A DNA stretch of 64,000 nucleotides from Spirosoma aureum (GTDB lineage Bacteria > Bacteroidota > Bacteroidia > Cytophagales > Spirosomataceae). The notes below the pieces were generated by a model. That model made no database searches and was not told the origin of the DNA. It saw only the letters and a program-made list of their open reading frames with translations. How positions within the stretch are numbered: position 1 is the first letter of the stretch; every line of letters starts with the position of its first letter. A program made the translations under genes and the position numbers. Positions 18,211 to 27,184 of the stretch are shown piece by piece. The stretch covers positions 3,122,501 to 3,186,500 of the forward strand of contig NZ_CP050063.1 in the NCBI RefSeq assembly GCF_011604685.1, in the 5' to 3' direction.

Positions 18211-19611
18211 TTACTGATTTACAGGCTGCAACCTGAATATATAGCCCGGTTCTTCAACTGATACGTACAGATAACCGTCTGGCCCCTGTTTGATGTTGCG
18301 AAGGCGTCCGACGTTCTTGAGCAGATTTTCCTGCTTAACAACTTTGTTACCCTCCATCACACAACGATTCAGGTACTGGAACCGCAGGGACCCAATCAAT
18401 AGATTACCTTTCCAGCCGGGGTATTTAGGGCTGTCGACGAAGGCCAGACCCGATGGCGCAATAGACGGTAGCCAATAGGTAAGTGGCTGTTCCATACCTT
18501 CTTTTGCTGTAAGGTTAGTGATGGGTTTTCCATCATAATTGATGCCGTAGCAAATAATCGGCCAGCCATAGTTAGCTCCTTTTTTAACGATGTTCAACTC
18601 ATCGCCCCCGCGAGGACCGTGCTCATTCGTCCAGATTTCGCCTGTAACCGGGTGTTTGAGCATGCCCTGTGGATTGCGGTGCCCATAAGAATAAATGGAG
18701 CCACGTGCATTTTTATCCTTTACAAACGGGTTATCTTCCGGAATTCGGCCATCGTCATACAGTCGGTGAACTTTACCCAGATCGTTGGCAATCGATTGCG
18801 GGTTTTCCTTTTCATTTCCTCGCTCTCCCACGGATACAAACAGATAACCTTTGTTATCGAAGGCCATCCGGGAACCATAGTGGTGACGGGTTTTTGAGTA
18901 GGGCATCGCTTCAAAAATGACCTTTTGATCGGTCAGCGTGTTGCCTGCTAATTTGGCACGCATGATGGCCGTCGTAGAAAGTTTCTGATCGCCTTCATTC
19001 TTGACCGCAGAATACGAAAAATACACAAACTGATTTTTGGCAAAATCAGGATGCAATACAACGTCGAGAAGGCCACCCTGCCCTTCGGCCAAAACAGTCG
19101 GGCCGCCCGAAATTTTGGTTTTTTGCTGGTTCTGCCCAACCCGGTAAATATCGCCGGAACGGGTGCTCACCAGCATATCGCCTTCGGGTAAGAAAGCCAG
19201 CCCCCACGGAGAGCCTAAATCTTTCGCAATCGTATCAAGCTTAACGGTCTGGCCTTCCGACGAAAAAACGTTTGATGTCGGTTTGCTGGCAAACTTATAC
19301 TGATCAACGTTTTTCAGGCTTTCCAGAATCAGGTCAGCGAGTTCGCCGATTTCTTTTTCATTCAACGTAGCTTTCCAGGTCGGCATTCCCAGGTCAGGGT
19401 ATCCTCCCGAAATACTCGTCATGAGTTCGGCTTTTCCCGTACCATGTTTCCACTTCCGATCCACGAAAGCTTCCACTTTTTCGCCATGGCACGAAGAGCA
19501 ATAAGTCTGATAATTCTCCCGGGCGGTTTTAACGACTGGTTTTTGGTCGATAAGAAAACTGCTCAGGCAGAACACGACCGCAAAGGCAGCACCAATGGTA
19601 TAGCGTAGCAT
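18211..19611 (-). CDS. PQQ-dependent sugar dehydrogenase (GSDH-like) with N-terminal cytochrome c
   Basis: A 466-residue exported protein. A signal peptide is followed by a class I cytochrome c domain: the heme motif CSSCH is at residues 38-42, and the sixth-ligand Met is probably in DLGMPTW near residue 76. From about residue 130 comes a six-bladed propeller of the glucose/sorbosone dehydrogenase family (GSPWGLAFLPEGDMLVSTR, HYGSRMAFDNKGYLFVSVGERG, YSYGHRNPQG, NEHGPRGGDELN). It likely oxidises a periplasmic sugar and passes electrons to its own heme. The heme domain is at the N-terminus, whereas several known fusions have it at the C-terminus. Confidence 0.88.
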   Translation of the reverse strand: MLRYTIGAAFAVVFCLSSFLIDQKPVVKTARENYQTYCSSCHGEKVEAFVDRKWKHGTGKAELMTSISGGYPDLGMPTWKATLNEKEIGELADLILESLKNVDQYKFASKPTSNVFSSEGQTVKLDTIAKDLGSPWGLAFLPEGDMLVSTRSGDIYRVGQNQQKTKISGGPTVLAEGQGGLLDVVLHPDFAKNQFVYFSYSAVKNEGDQKLSTTAIMRAKLAGNTLTDQKVIFEAMPYSKTRHHYGSRMAFDNKGYLFVSVGERGNEKENPQSIANDLGKVHRLYDDGRIPEDNPFVKDKNARGSIYSYGHRNPQGMLKHPVTGEIWTNEHGPRGGDELNIVKKGANYGWPIICYGINYDGKPITNLTAKEGMEQPLTYWLPSIAPSGLAFVDSPKYPGWKGNLLIGSLRFQYLNRCVMEGNKVVKQENLLKNVGRLRNIKQGPDGYLYVSVEEPGYIFRLQPVNQ

Positions 19612-19677
19612 ACAGACAGGTTGTTTTAGGAATGAAGCATGAGAAGGGGCAATTTTACTAACTAATTTTTTGGGTAG

Positions 19678-21450
19678 TTACAATACTGCCAACTCTTTGC
19701 GCTCACCAATCTGTTGACGCCACATGGCATAATAGAGTCCTTTTTGAGCTAATAAATCAGCATGGCAACCCTGTTCGACCACCTGTCCCTGTTCCAGAAC
19801 GAAAATCCGGTCGGCGTGGAGGATGGTGCTCAGCCGGTGAGCGATCAGGATCGTAATATGCTGGCGCGAGCCCGACAATTCGCGAACGGTTCGGCCAATT
19901 TCTTCTTCTGTAAGGGAGTCGAGGGCCGAGGTAGCTTCATCGAAAACCAGTAGTGCTGGTTTGCGGAGCAGGGCGCGTGCAATGCTCAGTCGTTGCTTTT
20001 CGCCACCGGATACTTTGACACCACCTTCGCCAATGACCGTATCGAGACCCTGAGGTGCGCGGGAAAGCAGCGAATCAGCAGCCGCCTGACGCAGTGCTGT
20101 CAAACATTCGGCATCGGTAGCGTTGGGTGCTACGAACCGAAGGTTTTCGCGGATGGTTCCGGCAAAAAGCTGTGTGTCCTGCGTCACAAAACCAATTTGC
20201 TCGCGCAACTCATCCAGATTTACATCAGAACCCGGAATGTTGTTGTACAAAATCTGGCCACTCAGGGGTTTGTACAGACCGACCAGCAGCTTCACGAGTG
20301 TGGTTTTGCCGGAGCCGCTCGGACCAACAAACGCAATGGTTTCACCAACTCCTGCATCGAATGAAATGCCATCGAGCGCTGGTTTTTCGGCGGTCAGGTG
20401 TTTGAAATGCACATCTTCGAAAGCCAGAGTTTTGAGTGCTTTGACCGGCTGCGGGTGAATCGGTTGAACATCGCGGGGTGTATTCAGGATTTGCTGAAAA
20501 TTAGCGAGCGAAGCTTCCGTTTCCCGATAAACGTTGATGATATTACCCAGTTCCTGCAACGGTCCGAAAATGGCAAACGAATAAATGAACAACGAGAAAA
20601 ATTCGCCCACCGTAATGCGCTCCTGCACCACCAGGAACAGCATAAGCAGCATGATGGCATTGCGGAGCAGGTTTACGAACGTTCCCTGAACAAACGAGAG
20701 CGACCGGATGTATCGTACTTTTTTGAGTTCCAGCTTCAGGATTTTGCCGGTTGTGGCGTTCAGTCGTTCAGTTTCCTGCTGGGCCAGACCAAGGCTTTTT
20801 ACCAGCTCGATGTTGCGAAGGCTTTCCGTGGTTGAACCGGCCAGGGCGGTGGTTTCGGCCACAATCGTTTTCTGTACAGTCTTGATCTTTTTGCTCAGCA
20901 GCGAACTCACAAAACCCAGCAGCGGAATGGTCAGAAAATAGGCCGGAGCAATGGGCCAGTACACTGTGGCAGCATACCACATGACAAACACAATGCCCAC
21001 CACCGATGTAAAGAGAACATTCACAAACGATTGAATCAGTTTTTCGACATCGGAACGTACCTTTTGTAGTTTACCTAATGTTTCGCCGGATCGTTGGTCC
21101 TCAAAAACCTGATAGGGCAGTTCGAGCGAATGCCGGAGCCCATCGGTATAGAGTTGTGCGCCGAGCCGTTGGGTAATTACATTGACATAGTAATCCTGGA
21201 AATTCTTGGCAATCCGGCTCACCATCGCGACGCCGAGTGCCTGCAAAATCAGGACACCAGCACCGTTTTTGAGAAATCCCCAGAAATCGATGGTGCGTAG
21301 TGTACCGCCGGGCTTCACAACAGACTGGTCAATAATTTTTCGGAAGATATAAGGGTCGAGCAGCGAGAAAATCTGATTGATAGCTGCCAATAATAGCGCA
21401 AGCGCCAACAGGCCCCAATAGCGCCGTAAATAGGTGTAAAGAAGTTGCAT
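19678..21450 (-). CDS. ABC transporter, fused permease and ATPase (exporter type)
   Basis: A 590-residue half-transporter. The N-terminal six-helix exporter domain covers about residues 10-310, then the ATPase domain. Walker A GPSGSGKTT lies near residue 375, the signature VSGGEKQRLSIARALL is intact, Walker B plus Glu is LLVFDEATSALD, and the H-loop is in IAHRLSTI. It resembles the MsbA/multidrug group and should act as a homodimer exporting lipid or drug-like substrates; the substrate is not readable. The gene stands alone. Confidence 0.92.
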   Translation of the reverse strand: MQLLYTYLRRYWGLLALALLLAAINQIFSLLDPYIFRKIIDQSVVKPGGTLRTIDFWGFLKNGAGVLILQALGVAMVSRIAKNFQDYYVNVITQRLGAQLYTDGLRHSLELPYQVFEDQRSGETLGKLQKVRSDVEKLIQSFVNVLFTSVVGIVFVMWYAATVYWPIAPAYFLTIPLLGFVSSLLSKKIKTVQKTIVAETTALAGSTTESLRNIELVKSLGLAQQETERLNATTGKILKLELKKVRYIRSLSFVQGTFVNLLRNAIMLLMLFLVVQERITVGEFFSLFIYSFAIFGPLQELGNIINVYRETEASLANFQQILNTPRDVQPIHPQPVKALKTLAFEDVHFKHLTAEKPALDGISFDAGVGETIAFVGPSGSGKTTLVKLLVGLYKPLSGQILYNNIPGSDVNLDELREQIGFVTQDTQLFAGTIRENLRFVAPNATDAECLTALRQAAADSLLSRAPQGLDTVIGEGGVKVSGGEKQRLSIARALLRKPALLVFDEATSALDSLTEEEIGRTVRELSGSRQHITILIAHRLSTILHADRIFVLEQGQVVEQGCHADLLAQKGLYYAMWRQQIGERKELAVL

Positions 21451-21561
21451 AAGTGAGTTGGTAGTAAATGCAGTTCGTATTTGTTGTTATTCCGGCTGTA
21501 CAGAATGCCGGTCTGATCTGTTTCTATAACACAAAAAAAATCGTATTGAGTCAATAAAATG

Positions 21562-21594
21562 AAAAAAAGCCGGATGTTTCCAACCGGCTTTTTT
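21562..21594. terminator. Hairpin terminator
   Basis: AAAAAGCCGG and CCGGCTTTTT arms around a short loop, between the ABC transporter start and the emfourin gene end. It fits termination of the minus-strand emfourin transcript poorly by orientation, but the U-runs allow either direction. Confidence 0.6.
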
Positions 21595-21635
21595 GCCATA
21601 CTATAAGCGTTCTATGCGCAGGCCGGCTGCCTGCC

Positions 21636-21926
21636 TTACGGCTTGCCGGTGCGTTTTTGCAGGAAATGAATTAACGGCTGAACGTCGTCGGGCAGGCTCG
21701 TGTCATCGAAAGTCAAACTGACCTTCTTTGAGCCGTCATGCAGATCGAGCCGGTATTGATAACCATCCCTCATTGCAGGGTTCCCTGAGCCGGATGTATA
21801 AGCATCGGGATGCGCTATAAGATGATCTACCAACTTTTGTAAATCGGCCGGTAAGTCAGTGGTTTTAATTTCCGTTTGGGCTACCTGAGGAAATAAGCCC
21901 CCTTCGCGCGAATAAACTAATTTCAT
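21636..21926 (-). CDS. Emfourin-like protease inhibitor
   Basis: A 96-residue small protein starting at ATG 21924-21926, with an AAAGGTG-type ribosome binding site upstream; a GTG three codons earlier is less likely. It begins MKLVYSREGGLFP and has the Leu-pro spaced core ALPADLQKLVDHL-like and a DGYQYRLDLHDGSKKVSLTFDD beta region, matching the emfourin (M4in) family, which inhibits protealysin-like metalloproteases. It lies 15 bases after the stop of the M4 protease gene, so enzyme and inhibitor are co-transcribed. Confidence 0.8.
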   Translation of the reverse strand: MKLVYSREGGLFPQVAQTEIKTTDLPADLQKLVDHLIAHPDAYTSGSGNPAMRDGYQYRLDLHDGSKKVSLTFDDTSLPDDVQPLIHFLQKRTGKP

Positions 21927-21941
21927 GGTTGGCACCTTTCT

Positions 21942-22976
21942 TTACAAACCGACTGCCTCAAACGATTGTTTCACGGTTGCTTCGGTCGTTGCTGGCACGC
22001 TTCCTGCTTTCGCCAGTTTTTTTGCCAGTTTAAGCATCGCCGTTTTGAAACTCTTGAAGCTTGTTGTTGGCTTGAGCGTTTTCAGCGTTTCGAACCATAG
22101 CAAAGCCGCTTTGTCGGTTTGAATGGCCGTAGCGACCAGGAAGAACACTTTATTGGGAATGCCGCTATTGATGTGTACTCCGCCATTGTCTGCCGATCCT
22201 TTGTAGATTGTATTCATGTGATCGGGCTGCGGGTCTTTGCCCATCAGCGAATTATTATACGCAGTGCCGGGCGCTTTCATCGACCGCAGCGCCTGACCCT
22301 GAAGCGCTGGCCCCATAATTTCATCACCAATCAGCCAGTCGGCCGTTGCTGCGGTCTGATTTTTAGCCACCTGTTTGATCACCGAGCCAAACACATCGGC
22401 ATAGTGCTCGTTGAGCGCTCCCGACTGGCCCTGGTAATTCAGTCCGGCCGTGTATTGCACAACTCCATGCGTAAGTTCATGTGCCGTTACGTCCAGCGCG
22501 TTCGCTAAATTGATGAAAACCTGACCGTCGCCATCGCCAAACGTCATTTGATCGCCATCCCAGAACGCATTGGCGTATTCCTGCCCGAAATGTACGTTCA
22601 GAATCAGATCGGCCCCGTGATTGTCTACTGACAGATAATTGAACGCTTTCTTGTAATAATCGCGTACGGCTCCGGCATTTTCGTAGACTTTATTGACTAC
22701 CTGATCGGTCGAAGCGACACCTCCTTCTTTACGAACGAGCAGAAGGCGCTGATGCTGCGTTGCTTTGGAGTCATAGACAAAGCGGTCGGAATTTTTAGTT
22801 GGAGGAGCCAGCAGAAAAGGCTGGCTGTTGCGTAACGATATCTGTTCAGCACGGCGTGCCCTGAATTCGCGGCTGATCGTTTTCGTTTGGGTGGAGATAT
22901 TCACCCCTGATTTTTTCAGTTCATCGACCACAAATGGCGGTATAATGTGGCAATTGCAGGCATGATAGTTTTTCAT
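21942..22976 (-). CDS. Protealysin-like M4 metalloprotease
   Basis: A 344-residue thermolysin-family zinc peptidase without a signal peptide. It begins with the short protealysin-type propeptide carrying the CNCHIIPPF motif (PPL-like). Zinc ligands and catalytic Glu are HELTH at residues 166-170 and Glu190 in NEHYADVFG; the substrate-binding DNGGVHINSGI motif is intact. Protealysins act after release or translocation and are linked to interactions with eukaryotic or bacterial cells. It forms an operon with its probable inhibitor gene. All catalytic residues are present, so I expect activity. Confidence 0.9.
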   Translation of the reverse strand: MKNYHACNCHIIPPFVVDELKKSGVNISTQTKTISREFRARRAEQISLRNSQPFLLAPPTKNSDRFVYDSKATQHQRLLLVRKEGGVASTDQVVNKVYENAGAVRDYYKKAFNYLSVDNHGADLILNVHFGQEYANAFWDGDQMTFGDGDGQVFINLANALDVTAHELTHGVVQYTAGLNYQGQSGALNEHYADVFGSVIKQVAKNQTAATADWLIGDEIMGPALQGQALRSMKAPGTAYNNSLMGKDPQPDHMNTIYKGSADNGGVHINSGIPNKVFFLVATAIQTDKAALLWFETLKTLKPTTSFKSFKTAMLKLAKKLAKAGSVPATTEATVKQSFEAVGL

Positions 22977-23170
22977 AAAATAAAGGGATTTAAACTGGGT
23001 TGACGTGCTGGGGTGAAATAGGATAGTTGATCGACGATTAATCTATAACAGATTGACTGCCAGTGCGAAGTGTTGTATTTACTGATTTCTTTGCCTTAAT
23101 CCGGCTACTTATATAAAATATACGTCTGTTACTGAGGAGGTAGGTTGCCAGAGAATCAATAGAATTAGGC

Positions 23171-23383
23171 TTAACTTTCGACAATGGTTACGCCCGGATC
23201 GTAGTAGCTTGTCAGGTCGAAAATCGATCCTGAATCAGAATTGCCTGTGGTGTTTACTAGTATAAAAGTGGCTAATCGATTCGTATTTGCCAAATTATTT
23301 TTCATAAATACATCGTCCGGTAACTTGAAAAAGTTATAAATTAATTTATTTGATTGAATTATAGCGGGAACCTTCACAATCAT
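23171..23383 (-). CDS. Hypothetical small protein
   Basis: A 70-residue frame; ATG at 23303-23305 would give 44 residues beginning MKNNLANTNRLATF. The C-terminal half is rich in Ser, Thr, Gly and Asp and ends TIVES, with no Cys and no family I recognise. Its 5' end overlaps the antisense start of the enolase relic. It might be a peptide precursor, but no modifying enzyme lies nearby. Confidence 0.3.
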   Translation of the reverse strand: MIVKVPAIIQSNKLIYNFFKLPDDVFMKNNLANTNRLATFILVNTTGNSDSGSIFDLTSYYDPGVTIVES

Positions 23384-24134
23384 TTAGGGATTTTCTTCGC
23401 TGGATTGACTATACATAAAATCACAATAGACAGCATCCCGGATGCCGAGATGGAGTTTATCACGCAGAAGGTTAGCCGAGATTCCAAACCATCGGAGCTG
23501 AAAATTGCCGATATGCAGATTGCAGTGCTGAACGGTGTGCCCTTCAGCAGCTCCATCATTCGCATCGATACCAATCAGGGACTTGTAGGCTGGGGAGAAG
23601 TTCGCGACGGAGCCAGCGCCAGCTATGCCTTGATGCTCAAAAGCCGCATATTGGGCAAAAATCCTTGTAATGTTGAGCAGATCTTCAATCAGATCAAGCA
23701 GTTTGGTGGTCAGAGCCGGGCGGCCGGTGGGGTCTGCGGGGTAGAAATGGCCCTTTGGAATCTGGCCGGTAAAGCCTATAACGTACCGGCTTATCAACTG
23801 CTGGGCGGTAAATACCGCGATTTTATCCGGTTGTATGCCGATACGCCTGAAGCTGATACCTATGAAGGCTTTGCTGAGAACATGAAGAAACGCCGGGATC
23901 AGGGTTATACGTTCCTGAAAATGGACTTTGGTATCGGGATGCTGGCCGATCAGCCGGGCATGCTGGTCAATGCCAATAACTGGAGTGTAAAAAGACAACG
24001 GAATGACTCAGAGCCTGGTAAACTGGGGAACTAGGCCAATACAAAGCACCCGTTCACCCGTATTCAGGTTACCAAAGGTTAGTGGAGCACGTTGGCAAAG
24101 TAGGCGAGAATGTCGGGTATGACACCCTCTGAAA
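23384..24134 (+). pseudogene. Enolase-superfamily (mandelate racemase/MLE-like) relic
   Basis: A readable N-terminal half of an enolase-superfamily dehydratase, with capping-domain segments AEMEFITQKVSRD and IIRIDTNQGLVGWGEVRDGASA, then GVEMALWNLAGKAYNVPAYQLLGGKYR and the start of the barrel (YTFLKMDFGIG). The frame stops after PGKLGN near 24034. Further homologous pieces (HPFTRIQVTK, then GENVGYDT) follow in different frames to about 24134. The catalytic acid/base residues of the second half are gone. A leader peptide is not readable, so both ends are lost. Confidence 0.75.
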
Positions 24135-24185
24135 GGAGGTACCTGGTTTGCCCCGACCGGGAGTGGAGTTAGGTGTAAGAGTCTT

Positions 24186-24269
24186 CAGTAAGCAGTAGGC
24201 AGTTTTCAGTAAGGCATCGCCAATTGCCAACTGAAGACTGTCTACTGCTCACTGCTTACTGCATTTTCA
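24186..24269. repeat. Heptad-repeat hairpin (CAGTNNN units)
   Basis: The left arm holds four consecutive CAGTNNN units from 24186. The right arm, read on the minus strand from 24269, holds about five (CAGTAAG, CAGTGAG, CAGTAGA, CAGTCTT, CAGTTGG). The arms pair imperfectly around about 18 bases. It separates the enolase relic from the convergent YihY gene and encodes the last residues of YihY. Confidence 0.75.
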
Positions 24270-25168
24270 GGATTCTCGGTAATGGTATAGGAGACCGCGC
24301 GGTTGTTGGGTTCTGCATTTAAATGAGTCCACTCGCTGTATTGACGGGTAAAAGCGGCTCCGTAATAGAAAATCAAGGAGGAGTAAAAGACAAAAAGCAG
24401 CAATAAAATAATAGACCCTGAGGTTCCATATAGCGACGCTATCTGACCATGAATCAGCAGGCGATTTAAAACAACCTCGCCTACTTTAAACAGAACGCTT
24501 GTAAAAAGGGCTCCGAGCCAAATGGCACGCCAGGGGATTCGGATATCCGGCAAAAACTTGAGAAGTAATGCAAACCAGACTGTGCGGATCAGGATAGATG
24601 TTAAGGAATTCCAGAGCGTTACCATGCCACCATAATAGGCGAGTGAAGAAAAGAACGTTTTGATCGGTGTCTGCGCCATAAACTGCTCCAGGGTCACGGA
24701 TAAACTGAATAGAAAGCCAGAGCCAACAATAATTGCCAGTGCAATCAGCTTATCCGTCAAGACATACAGGAAGTTACGCCCTGGTTTCGTTTTAATATTC
24801 CACAGTTGATTTATCGAATTTTTAACGATTGCAAACAACGTAGTTGAGGCTACAAAGAGTAACAGAATACTAAGCACCGTTAATGGGAGCCCGGCCCTGG
24901 GTTGTTTAAGGCGATGCGAAATAGCTTCTAGTTGATTGGCACTTTTTGGGCCAAACAAGCCCGCCAGCTCATCAAATAGCTGCCCACTGATTTGCTGATA
25001 ATGATCGTTAAAGACATGGCTAAGTACATTGCTGAGAATAATAACAATGGGTGGTAACGCAAAGAAGGTAAAGAAGGCCGTAGCCCCGGCCATGCGTATC
25101 GGATCGTTAGCCCGTAAGTTGTCGAAAGCTTGCTTTAGGAGTAATAAGACAGGAGTAACTTTTTTCAA
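24242..25168 (-). CDS. YihY/BrkB-family inner-membrane protein
   Basis: A 308-residue integral membrane protein with about six helices. The conserved N-terminal NDPIRMAGATAFFTFFALPP segment, central LWNIKTKPGRNFLYVLTDK and C-terminal YGTSGSIILLLLFVFYSSLIFYYGA are typical of the family once misassigned as RNase BN; its function is still unclear. The best start is TTG at 25166-25168, just after an in-frame stop; an ATG-start version would lose conserved N-terminal residues. The final six residues (AVSSEQ) and the stop come from the heptad repeat at 24186-24269. Confidence 0.88.
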   Translation of the reverse strand: MKKVTPVLLLLKQAFDNLRANDPIRMAGATAFFTFFALPPIVIILSNVLSHVFNDHYQQISGQLFDELAGLFGPKSANQLEAISHRLKQPRAGLPLTVLSILLLFVASTTLFAIVKNSINQLWNIKTKPGRNFLYVLTDKLIALAIIVGSGFLFSLSVTLEQFMAQTPIKTFFSSLAYYGGMVTLWNSLTSILIRTVWFALLLKFLPDIRIPWRAIWLGALFTSVLFKVGEVVLNRLLIHGQIASLYGTSGSIILLLLFVFYSSLIFYYGAAFTRQYSEWTHLNAEPNNRAVSYTITENPENAVSSEQ

Positions 25169-25302
25169 CGGCTAAACGGGTCAGGTACAATGAAGTAACC
25201 CGATGTACAACCATAGAGTTTTGCCAATGTTGTGATTTAATGATGGGTACCGATCTGCCGACTCAGTTTGGTTAAACGTACTATTGTTCAGGCTGGATTT
25301 CG

Positions 25303-25989
25303 TTAGTTGGAAGCCTGGGCAGAATCGTGTTTCCCGCCAAAATTCTGCACCAGCCGACCAAACGGAGCATGCAGCTCAACGTACGGATTAGGTGATAAAC
25401 GACCAGCACAACCTACATGCGAGAAGGTCGGATTGAGCAGATTAGCCCGGTGATGAGGAGAAGCCAGCCATTGCCGAACAGCATAGCGGGCAAAATCAGC
25501 ATAGCTATAGGGTTGATACAACTGCTTGGTCTCACTATCTAAATACTCATAACGCCCCGTACGAGCATTCCGACGAACCCCAAACCATTCGGGCGTATCA
25601 ATGGTTTGGTACTGTCCGATGTTCTCGGCCGTCCAGTTGAACCGGTCTGTTCGCTGACGGATACGCTTAGCTGCGGTAAGCTCAGCTAAACTGTATAAAT
25701 TTTCGTGACTATAGTACTTTCGTTTAATCATCGACTCGGCATGAGAACTGGCCGCCAGATAAAGAGCTAGGTCATATTGCAAAGAAGGTAAACCTGCGTG
25801 ATGGCGAGCCTCATTGGTAGCATGAAATAGAGCCGCATCCAGCAGCAGTGTGTCGGGATTGGCCAGCGATATGAGTTGACAGCCCGCGGGTTGGGCGAAA
25901 AAAGCTTCATCCGTCAACTGGTAATAAGCAGGTATGGTGTTCGCTGCGGTTATCCAGTGGTATAGTTGAAAAATGATCCACCAGTTCAT
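25303..25989 (-). CDS. CAP-domain (SCP/PR-1-like) secreted protein
   Basis: A 228-residue protein with a hydrophobic N-terminus. The CAP fold is visible in NEARHHAGLPSLQYDLALYLAASSHAESM, YYSHENL, AENIGQY, WLASPHHRANLLNPTFSHVGCA and the closing VQNFGG. The His and Glu residues that form the CAP cavity are retained. Bacterial CAP proteins are extracellular with unsettled roles (lipid binding, peptidase-like, spore or surface functions). It is flanked by the YihY gene and the palindromic repeat at 26080. Confidence 0.85.
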   Translation of the reverse strand: MNWWIIFQLYHWITAANTIPAYYQLTDEAFFAQPAGCQLISLANPDTLLLDAALFHATNEARHHAGLPSLQYDLALYLAASSHAESMIKRKYYSHENLYSLAELTAAKRIRQRTDRFNWTAENIGQYQTIDTPEWFGVRRNARTGRYEYLDSETKQLYQPYSYADFARYAVRQWLASPHHRANLLNPTFSHVGCAGRLSPNPYVELHAPFGRLVQNFGGKHDSAQASN

Positions 25990-26079
25990 GATTTCAGAAC
26001 TACGTTAAGGCATTCTCTGTCAGTTGAAATGAATGTCGCAAGGTGAAGGAAAAAGCGGCTGAAAACACTATTCTACTTT

Positions 26080-26179
26080 AGCCGGGCTTTTGTCAGAAGG
26101 TGTGCCACGGTTACTACTGATGCGCAAACAAACCACGCTCCGCCGTGCGGTGGTAAACCTCCTGACAAAAGCCCGGCTA
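26080..26179. repeat. Dispersed palindromic repeat, copy 3
   Basis: Outer arms TAGCCGGGCTTTTGTCAG (26080-26097) and 26162-26179 pair exactly, but differ from the arms of copies 1 and 2. The inner 52 bases (26102-26153) match the core of copy 2 closely. So the core has been placed in a different outer palindrome. Confidence 0.75.
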
Positions 26180-26190
26180 AGCACAAAAAA

Positions 26191-26210
26191 AGTCCCGCAA
26201 AAACGGGACT
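26191..26210 (-). terminator. Hairpin terminator of the DUF4174 gene
   Basis: AGTCCCG (26191-26197) and CGGGACT (26204-26210) form a stem with a 6-base loop. Read on the minus strand it is followed by a T-run, 70 bases after the stop at 26281. Confidence 0.75.
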
Positions 26211-26280
26211 GAAAAAAAGTAGAACTATAACCAGGCGGCTGTTGATCGTTTCGCAAGCCTGCCCGTTAACGCAAGTCAGG

Positions 26281-26718
26281 TTATTGCTTTGTTTCCTGTT
26301 TCCGCATCGGCATACTGTCAATGGTGCGAAACAGATCCTGCGAGGCAACAGGCTTTTGATAGGTTTGCTTGACACCACCATCTTTACCGATGAGCCAGCC
26401 AATGAAATCTGCGGAAGGGACCAGTTTGTAATCGTGCATCAGAAACTGGCGATCGGGTTCCTGTAATTCAGAGGCTACAATGACAATAACATCAAGGTCG
26501 CGCTCGGTGAGGCCATCTTTCGCTTCATTAAGGGATTCCTGCTGCTCAATGAGGTAGTGCTGAGCGTCGTCGCGGCCATAAAGCAATAACACGCGCCGAT
26601 GATCTTTCTTTTCACTCAATATCGCCTTGAGCGATTTCTGCTGATTCGCTACGCTTTCCATAATAGGGGTGAGTCCAATTAATAAACCAATTAGTGGTAT
26701 CAACCAATGGTAGCGCAT
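26281..26718 (-). CDS. Exported DUF4174 protein
   Basis: A 145-residue protein with a signal peptide (about residues 1-24). RRVLLLYGRDDAQHYLIEQQ, LTERDLDVIVI and FIGWLIGKDGGVKQTYQKPV match DUF4174, a thioredoxin-like fold without the CxxC active site. The function is not known. It is followed by a short hairpin terminator and preceded by the GroES-like gene on the same strand. Confidence 0.82.
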   Translation of the reverse strand: MRYHWLIPLIGLLIGLTPIMESVANQQKSLKAILSEKKDHRRVLLLYGRDDAQHYLIEQQESLNEAKDGLTERDLDVIVIVASELQEPDRQFLMHDYKLVPSADFIGWLIGKDGGVKQTYQKPVASQDLFRTIDSMPMRKQETKQ

Positions 26719-26803
26719 AGTGTTTATCGACGATAAAAGATGTTGGACGATGGATACTGGACGTTGAATTAAATCAGGCTAGCGTCCGGTAGCTATGTTC
26801 AGT

Positions 26804-27184
26804 TCAATTAAACAAATCCTCAGACCGCTCCAGCATCAGAATAGAAGCCTGTGGAACAATGACATATTGCTCGCCCTCATATTGCAGATCAATGGCATTT
26901 CGTTGCAGGTAAATCGCAACGTCGCCTTCCTGCGCCTGAAGGGGCATGTATTTCACTTTCTCCTCCGTTTCTTTCCAGGGCTCATCATCAGCAGGCGAAG
27001 GAATTGGATAACCAGGTCCTACTTTAATAACATAACCAGACTGGACTTGTTCACGCTCCTGCACCGTTGGCGGCAGGTATAAGCCACTGGCCGTGCGGTC
27101 GGATGGATCTTTGGGTTTTATAAGAACCCGATCGCCAACCACAATCAGGCGTGTAAGTTTATTGTCAGCTGTAATATTAACCAT
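26804..27184 (-). CDS. GroES-like co-chaperone, divergent form
   Basis: A 126-residue cpn10-fold protein. The GroES N-terminus is recognisable (VVGDRVLIKPKDPSDRTASGLYLPP) and the C-terminal strand IVPQASILMLE follows. It is about 30 residues longer than standard GroES because of an insert (PSPADDEPWKETEEKVKYM). No groEL is next to it, so it is probably a second GroES-like protein rather than the housekeeping one; Bacteroidota often carry one. Confidence 0.85.
   Translation of the reverse strand: MVNITADNKLTRLIVVGDRVLIKPKDPSDRTASGLYLPPTVQEREQVQSGYVIKVGPGYPIPSPADDEPWKETEEKVKYMPLQAQEGDVAIYLQRNAIDLQYEGEQYVIVPQASILMLERSEDLFN

Noticed and set aside
20398..20835. Plus-strand frame of 145 codons
   Set aside because: Antisense to the ABC transporter permease domain.
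23171..23383. Considered as a ribosomally made peptide precursor
   Set aside because: No modification enzyme or transporter is adjacent; kept as a hypothetical small protein.
24186..24269. Short regular repeats considered as a CRISPR array
   Set aside because: Units are 7 bases, contiguous and form a hairpin; there are no 25-40 base repeats with unique spacers and no cas genes.
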